Of a stretch of 32,173 bases of DNA, positions 27,448 to 32,173 are shown one piece after another. How positions within the stretch are numbered: position 1 is the first letter of the stretch; the number at the start of each line of letters is the position of its first letter. A program made the position numbers and the translations under genes. The notes under the pieces were generated by a model. It was given only the letters and a program-made list of their open reading frames with translations. It did not search any database and was not told the origin of the DNA. Source of the DNA: Ralstonia sp. TCR112. GTDB lineage: Bacteria > Pseudomonadota > Gammaproteobacteria > Burkholderiales > Burkholderiaceae. The stretch is from positions 1 through 32,173 of the forward strand of contig NZ_VOSS01000040.1 in NCBI RefSeq assembly GCF_007997035.1. The letters are read 5' to 3'.

Positions 27448-28602
27448 ATGAATACCGCTTCTCATGAGGCTGAACGTGAGCCGCAAGTCGCTCCCGCCCG
27501 CACCGTTCAGAGCCCGGTGCGTTATGCCGTGGTCGGCGCCGGGTGGATTTCCCAGGCCGCGTTCCTGCCGGGCGTAGCGCAAAGCGGTAACTCGGTCGTC
27601 ACCGCGCTGGTCACCGGCGACGAGGCCAAGGCCACCGCACTGGCCGACCGCTACGGCATCCAGCATGTCCACGGCTATGCCGACTACGACCAGTTGCTCG
27701 CCTCGGGCGATATCGACGCGATCTACCTTGCATTGCCCAACGACATGCACCGGCAGTACGCCCTGCCCGCCCTCCAGCGCGGCATCCACGTCCTGCTTGA
27801 AAAGCCCATGGCCACCAGCGAGGCCGATTGCGAAGCGATGATCGACGCGGCCCGCAACGGCAATGCGAAATTGATGATTGCCTACCGGCTGCACTTCGAG
27901 CCCGCCACACTGGCCGCCATTGAACTGGTGCGAGGCGGCAAGCTGGGCCGCATTCGCGCGTTTTCGGCCGTGTTCAGCCAATCGGTGGCGCCGTCCAACC
28001 ACCGCGCCAACCACGGCTATTGGGCCGGGCCCGTGTCCGACATGGGCGTGTACCCCATCAACGCGGTGCGCAATCTCTTTGGCGAAGAGCCGATCGAGGT
28101 GTCCGCCTGCGGCGTGCGCGACCCCGACCTCCCGTTCAATTTCGACGACACCGTCAGCGTGACACTGCGTTTTGCCGAGCACCGCGTCGCCCAGTTCGTC
28201 GTCAGCTACAGCGGAGCAAGCATCGACCAGTACCGCATTCTCGGGACAAAGGGCGATCTGGAAGTTTCGCCTGGGTTCATGTTTGGCGTTGGGCTGAAAT
28301 ACCGCGCCACCATCGACGGCCAGACGCACGAACAGGCGTTCGACGCGACCGACCAGTTTGGCGGCGAGCTGCAGTATTTTTCGGATTGCATCCTCAACAA
28401 CCGAGAGCCCGAGCCCAATGGCGAAGAAGGCTTGGCCGACGTGCGCGTACTGGCCGCCATCGAGCGCGCGCTCGAATCGGGCCAGCCGCAAAACCTGGGG
28501 CCGTTCCAGCGTCAAGGCCGCATGGAGACTGCGCAGGTGCGCAAGCTGCCGCCTGTGCCGTCGCCGGAACTGGTGGACGCGGCTGAACCCAGCCAGGGAT
28601 AA
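27448..28602 (+). CDS. Gfo/Idh/MocA-family oxidoreductase (glucose-fructose oxidoreductase-like)
   Basis: A soluble NAD(P)-dependent dehydrogenase of 384 residues. After a polar N-terminal arm of about 24 residues comes the Rossmann motif YAVVGAGWISQAAFLPG (from residue 26). YLALPNDMH (93-101) and the catalytic LLEKPMA, with E118, K119 and P120, follow. The C-terminal sheet domain has YRLHFEPATLAAIE, SDMGVYPINAVRNLFG and the dimer-sheet segment FVVSYSGASIDQYRILGTKGDLEV. Start ATG 27448 has AAAGGA 6 nt before it. By general look it is nearest the GFOR-like branch. No sugar transporter or kinase adjoins, so the substrate is open. It appears monocistronic and faces the small membrane-protein gene tail to tail. 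Confidence 0.9.
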   Translation: MNTASHEAEREPQVAPARTVQSPVRYAVVGAGWISQAAFLPGVAQSGNSVVTALVTGDEAKATALADRYGIQHVHGYADYDQLLASGDIDAIYLALPNDMHRQYALPALQRGIHVLLEKPMATSEADCEAMIDAARNGNAKLMIAYRLHFEPATLAAIELVRGGKLGRIRAFSAVFSQSVAPSNHRANHGYWAGPVSDMGVYPINAVRNLFGEEPIEVSACGVRDPDLPFNFDDTVSVTLRFAEHRVAQFVVSYSGASIDQYRILGTKGDLEVSPGFMFGVGLKYRATIDGQTHEQAFDATDQFGGELQYFSDCILNNREPEPNGEEGLADVRVLAAIERALESGQPQNLGPFQRQGRMETAQVRKLPPVPSPELVDAAEPSQG

Positions 28603-28608
28603 GGAGAA

Positions 28609-28645
28609 CCGAAAAAGAAAAACGCCCGCAACGAACGGCGGGCGT
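28609..28645 (-). terminator. Rho-independent terminator of the small membrane-protein gene
   Basis: On the minus strand the stem ACGCCCGC / GCGGGCGT (28638-28645 and 28622-28629, perfect 8 bp, 8-nt loop) is followed at once by TTTTTCTTTTT (28621-28611 region). It lies 12 bp after the stop at 28658 and 19 bp after the oxidoreductase stop on the plus strand, where there is no T-run. Confidence 0.8.
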
Positions 28646-28657
28646 GGGACTCAGGAT

Positions 28658-28948
28658 TTACAGATTGATGCGCTGCACGGCGTCGCGCATGCGCTTGCGG
28701 ATCGAGACATCCGAATTGGTGTTGCTGCTGGAGCCGTCGGTTTCCATAGCGTTATCGCAACGCCATTCCGTGGCTTCGCCGTTGTCGGTCAGCGCACAGA
28801 CGCGGTGGGTCCAGCGGTCCCACACAAACACATCGCTGCCGGCCTCGCCGGAGAGCAGCGGCTCAAAACGGTACATCCACAAGTACCCGACACCCAGCAG
28901 GGTGACCAGAAAGATCGCCATCCAGGACGCTTTGATTCGGCGCCACAT
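28658..28948 (-). CDS. Small single-pass membrane protein, function unknown
   Basis: A 96-residue protein I do not recognise. A basic N-terminus (MWRRIKAS) leads to one hydrophobic helix, WMAIFLVTLLGVGYLWMY (about 9-26). A soluble part of about 70 residues follows, probably periplasmic, with two cysteines (HRVCALTDNG, WRCDNAME) about 16 residues apart that could form a disulfide. The end is Ser/Asn-rich (SSSNTNSDVS) then basic. Two starts are possible: ATG 28954 and ATG 28948. GGAG lies only 2 nt before the first but 8 nt before the second, so I chose 28948. It has its own strong terminator. It follows the P450:reductase gene on the same strand after 170 bp. Confidence 0.75.
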   Translation of the reverse strand: MWRRIKASWMAIFLVTLLGVGYLWMYRFEPLLSGEAGSDVFVWDRWTHRVCALTDNGEATEWRCDNAMETDGSSSNTNSDVSIRKRMRDAVQRINL

Positions 28949-29118
28949 TCTCATTTCTCCTCATGGAGCCACTGCGCCGGACGCGCCTGACAGGGCGTCG
29001 CTGGGCCAAAAGCGCGGTACTCCAAGGGGCAAATCGTAACATGTGGCATCCCGGCCCCGGCTCAAGCGGGCAGCCGATGCGGCAGCGCCACAACACCAGC
29101 AGCAACCTTATCGGAACG

Positions 29119-32100
29119 TCAGTTGAAGACGTCCTGCCGGTAGCGGCCGGATTGCATCTGCATCGCCAACCAGTCCGACGCGGTCGACAGATCGCTGCCG
29201 TAGCGCGCCTGGTGCATGCGGATGAGCGTGTCGCGCACCGCTGGCGCCATCGCACGGCCGTCGCCACAGACATACAACGTGGCGCCCGCATCGAACGCCG
29301 CCCACACAGCTTCGCGCGCATCCCACAGGGCATGCTGCACGAAGCGATGCGGATGCTCCGCCACGCAGGAATACGCGGGAAAGACGCGCACCACGCCTGC
29401 GTCTTCCCACGCTCGCAAGGTGTCTCGGTAGAGAAAGTCGTGCTCCGGGTGGCGGCAGCCGAAGCACAGCAGCGACGTTGCCACCGCCTCACCCGCCGCC
29501 TGCTGCGCGGCGCGCTCCTCCAGGAAGCCACGGAATGGCGCGATGCCCGTGCCAGCGCCGATCAGCACCATCGGCTTGCTGGGGTCTGCGTCAGGGGCGA
29601 ACGGCGGATTGGGGGTGCGCACGGCGGCAGCGATCTCGGCGCCCGCATGCAGCGTCATCAGGTAGTTCGATGCCGTCCCGCGATACGTGCCGACGCCAGA
29701 CCATGCCGGCCCCGACACCGTGCCCACCGTCAGCGCGGCCACGCCCGGCGACACCCGCGCCGACGACGCGATGGAATAGAGACGCGGGCGCATCGGCCCA
29801 AGCCGCGTGAGAAACGCGTCCAGCGTCAGCTCGATCGCGGGGAAGCGGATCAACAGATCGAGCACGCTGACATGCGCGACTTGAATGTCACGGTTGAAGC
29901 GCTCGGCCGCTTCATCGCCTTCGAGCCAGACGGCAAGCTGACCACGCGTGAACGGACAGCGCGTGGCCGCGTGCAGCGCGGTGATATCGCGCACGGTGGC
30001 GGTGTCCTGCAGCTCGACGAAATCGCGCAGCAACTGGCGCACGGATACCGGCTGGTTCAGCGGCAAGTGCCGCACGTGCGCATGGCGTGCGGTCAGCGTG
30101 ACGAGCGCATCGCCCTCCAACGCAAGCCGTGTGATGGCGGCGTCGACACGGTCATCGGCATTGCGCGGGTAGACGGCGAGGTGGTCGCCAGTGGCGTAAC
30201 TCACGTCGTCGGGCAACTGCACCGTGAGATGACGCGTCGGGCCGCGCGGCGCTTCGCGCGTGAAATCCCACAGGCCAGTGGCGTCGCTGACGAGTTCTTC
30301 ATTGGCGAGCACCGTCATCGCGCGTGCGGCGGGCGGCAGCGTGGCGGCACGGAGCGCATCAGGCGCAACGTAGTCGACGTGGACGGACGGGCCGTCGGCG
30401 TGTGTCTGGCGGGTGCCCAGGGCGCTCCACAGGCTGCGCGTCCAGGCGTCGACGGCAGCATCGAAACCGGCATTTCCGTCCGCCTCGCCACGCGGCACGA
30501 TGGCTTGCGCGCCGGCTGCCACAAGCATCGCTTCCACTCGCTTCGGGAACGCCTGGAACGCGGGCCATTGCGAGTTGCCGCAACCCAGGACGGCATAGCG
30601 CAACCCGGTTGCCTGGCGGGTAAGCGCATCGGCCGCGTCCAGCCGCGCCTCCAAGGTGCGGGCGCTGTCCGGCGCACGGCCGTTGTAGGTGGCGGCCACC
30701 ACAATGAGCGTGCCCTGCTGCGGCAGCGCATCGGCAATGGCGTCGAGCGGCGCCACCTTGGCGTCGAACCCGGCACGCGATGCGGTGGCCGCGAGCTGCT
30801 CGGCGATGTCCTGGCAGGTGCCCAGGCTCCCGCCGTACAGCACGTGCATCGGTTCACCGCCGCCGGCAAGTGCCGATTCGGCGGCGTCTTGCGTGGCGGC
30901 CTCGGTGCGCGCAGGCGTGGCGATCGACAGCCGCTCCCGCGCGTTGCGCAGCCGCGCGCGCAGGCGGAAACCGTCCGGTTTGAGCGTCAGCGTTTCCTTG
31001 ATCTGGAAGCCGTAGTCGTACGGGTCGGACAGCGCAAAGCGCTGCAGGATCACCGCCAGCGCCAGCTTGGCTTCGGTCAGCGCAAACTGGCGGCCGATGC
31101 AGGCGCGCTCGCCGTTGCCGAAGGGCTTGTAGGCGTGCGGGTGGAGCTTGGCTTCGTTCTCTGGCAGGAAGCGGTCGATATCGAAGACTTCGGGGCGATC
31201 CCACACCGCCGGATCGCGATGCAGCGCCAGCAGCACGGTCACCACGCGCTGGTCCTTGCGGATGGCGTAGCGGCCGCCAATGCGCGTGTCTTCATACGGC
31301 GCCACGCCAAAGCTCGGGGCGGTCGGCCACAGGCGCAGCGTTTCCTTCAGCACGCGCTCGATCACGTCGAGCTGCGCGAGGTGCGCATACTGCGGCACGG
31401 TATCGCCCGGCAGCACGCGGTCAACCTCGGCATACGCCTGCGCCAGCACGGCCGGATGGCGCAGCAGCATGTACAGCGCAAAGGTCAGGAGCCCGCTCGT
31501 CGTCTCATGCCCGGCAATCAGGAAGGTGATGACCTGGAAGCGGATGTTGGTGTCATCCAGCGGCTCGTCCGATAGGGGATCGCGCGCGTTGAGCATCAAG
31601 CCGAGCAAGTCGCTCGCGCCGACGCCGCCATCTTTTGCCTGACGGCGCGCGTGGATCACCTCGTCCACCAGTTGATGCATGGCGGCAACGTCCTGCTCGA
31701 ACCGGCGATGGTGCTCGCGCATGAAGCGGTCTTTGAGCGGCAGGCGCGTGAGCTTGCCCATGGCTTCGGACAACACCCCCACCATGGCCGCCAGGAACGG
31801 ATGCAGCTCCGGCGTGTTGAACGAATCGAAACGGTATCCGAAACCCGCCAGCGAGATGGTGTCGAGCGTGAGCCGCGTCATGTCGTCGGCCACGGGGATA
31901 TCGGCGTCTGGCCCCTGGCGCGCCCATTTGTCGGCCAGCGCATTGGCGACTTCGAGCATCACATCGAAATAACCCTTCATCGCACGCTGGCTGAAAGCCG
32001 GCAGCAGAATGCGATGCGCCTTGCCCCAGTTGGGCTCGTCCTGATGCGCCGTGAAGAGGCCATCGCCCGCCCCCGCGCGCAGGAACGAGAGCGGCGGGCC

Positions 32101-32173
32101 GATCAGTTTGCGAAAACGCGTTTCGTCGCAGAGTTCGGCCACCAGATCGGCGGAATAGACGAACGGCACGCGC
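29119..32173 (-). CDS. Self-sufficient cytochrome P450:NADPH reductase fusion (CYP102/P450-BM3 type), N-terminus outside window
   Basis: A single polypeptide that hydroxylates fatty acids or similar chains, with the P450 and its diflavin reductase fused. Numbering from visible residue 1 at 32169: AGDGLFT (34-40, the Phe aligned with BM3 F87), AGHETTSG (219-226, helix I), ExxR at KETLRL (275-280), and heme loop PFGNGERACIG with Cys357. A linker (about 405-440) leads to the flavodoxin domain (VLYGGSLGTCQDIAEQLA), then the FAD domain (RPRLYSIASS, GTASNYL) and the NADPH site (GAGTGIAPFRGF, CGDGRAMAP), ending RYRQDVFN. It aligns with B. megaterium BM3 throughout as I recall that sequence. The frame runs off the right edge, so about 45-50 N-terminal residues and the promoter are missing. 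C. metallidurans has a CYP102E member, which makes this a known group in the genus neighbourhood. Confidence 0.95.
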   Translation of the reverse strand, partial: RVPFVYSADLVAELCDETRFRKLIGPPLSFLRAGAGDGLFTAHQDEPNWGKAHRILLPAFSQRAMKGYFDVMLEVANALADKWARQGPDADIPVADDMTRLTLDTISLAGFGYRFDSFNTPELHPFLAAMVGVLSEAMGKLTRLPLKDRFMREHHRRFEQDVAAMHQLVDEVIHARRQAKDGGVGASDLLGLMLNARDPLSDEPLDDTNIRFQVITFLIAGHETTSGLLTFALYMLLRHPAVLAQAYAEVDRVLPGDTVPQYAHLAQLDVIERVLKETLRLWPTAPSFGVAPYEDTRIGGRYAIRKDQRVVTVLLALHRDPAVWDRPEVFDIDRFLPENEAKLHPHAYKPFGNGERACIGRQFALTEAKLALAVILQRFALSDPYDYGFQIKETLTLKPDGFRLRARLRNARERLSIATPARTEAATQDAAESALAGGGEPMHVLYGGSLGTCQDIAEQLAATASRAGFDAKVAPLDAIADALPQQGTLIVVAATYNGRAPDSARTLEARLDAADALTRQATGLRYAVLGCGNSQWPAFQAFPKRVEAMLVAAGAQAIVPRGEADGNAGFDAAVDAWTRSLWSALGTRQTHADGPSVHVDYVAPDALRAATLPPAARAMTVLANEELVSDATGLWDFTREAPRGPTRHLTVQLPDDVSYATGDHLAVYPRNADDRVDAAITRLALEGDALVTLTARHAHVRHLPLNQPVSVRQLLRDFVELQDTATVRDITALHAATRCPFTRGQLAVWLEGDEAAERFNRDIQVAHVSVLDLLIRFPAIELTLDAFLTRLGPMRPRLYSIASSARVSPGVAALTVGTVSGPAWSGVGTYRGTASNYLMTLHAGAEIAAAVRTPNPPFAPDADPSKPMVLIGAGTGIAPFRGFLEERAAQQAAGEAVATSLLCFGCRHPEHDFLYRDTLRAWEDAGVVRVFPAYSCVAEHPHRFVQHALWDAREAVWAAFDAGATLYVCGDGRAMAPAVRDTLIRMHQARYGSDLSTASDWLAMQMQSGRYRQDVFN

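Noticed and set aside
28963-31575. 870-codon open frame on the plus strand opposite the P450:reductase fusion
   Set aside because: Antisense shadow of a gene with clear motifs throughout; no start signal or domain of its own.

Overview
The window is GC-rich (roughly 65 % by eye), densely coded DNA from a betaproteobacterium of the Burkholderiaceae, most likely Ralstonia or a close relative. The assignment rests on codon style and gene content: an adc-hbdH-patatin operon, a CYP102-type P450:reductase fusion, an OFA transporter next to a YdeP-type formate dehydrogenase, and an HME-RND metal pump. It is an inference, since no database was searched. No tRNA, rRNA, CRISPR array, insertion sequence or phage gene was seen. 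The region reads as a metabolic and stress accessory block of a chromosome or megaplasmid.

Layout. 1-1300: 3' part of a heavy-metal RND pump, then a terminator and a stand-alone Hpt phosphotransfer protein. 2112-7192: a tightly packed four-gene operon with an oxalate/formate-type MFS transporter, a FdhF/YdeP-type molybdopterin oxidoreductase, an 81-residue winged-helix-like protein and FdhD; the last three overlap by 1 and 4 nt. 7211-9105 (minus): Kup potassium transporter broken by a one-base frameshift. 9457-10040: cold-shock protein CspA with a clear sigma70 promoter, followed by a small protein resembling only the C-terminal half of a cold-shock domain. 10117-12979 (minus): omega-amino-acid:pyruvate transaminase and a CoA-acylating semialdehyde dehydrogenase, divergent from a MocR regulator (13135-14538), which together look like beta-alanine catabolism. 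14733-17604: acetoacetate decarboxylase, 3-hydroxybutyrate dehydrogenase and a patatin phospholipase. 17611-20816 (minus): Gfo/Idh/MocA oxidoreductase overlapping by 4 nt a CPA1 Na+/H+ antiporter. 21063-24348: TonB siderophore receptor behind a Fur-box-like promoter, then a PepSY membrane protein, together a siderophore uptake and reduction module. 24404-24946: spermidine acetyltransferase SpeG. 24964-27295: an ArsR-like regulator divergent from a P450-family protein whose heme-ligand loop is destroyed, followed by a frameshifted ABM-domain monooxygenase. 27448-28602: a second Gfo/Idh/MocA oxidoreductase. 28658-28948 (minus): a small membrane protein. 29119-32173 (minus): CYP102-type self-sufficient P450, cut by the window edge.

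The most notable points are three: the formate/oxalate operon with its translationally coupled small protein and a transporter carrying an extra C-terminal membrane helix; the half cold-shock-domain protein behind cspA; and one- or few-base losses in kup, the ABM gene and the P450 heme loop. The last must be resolved as either sequencing error or real decay before any biology is built on it.
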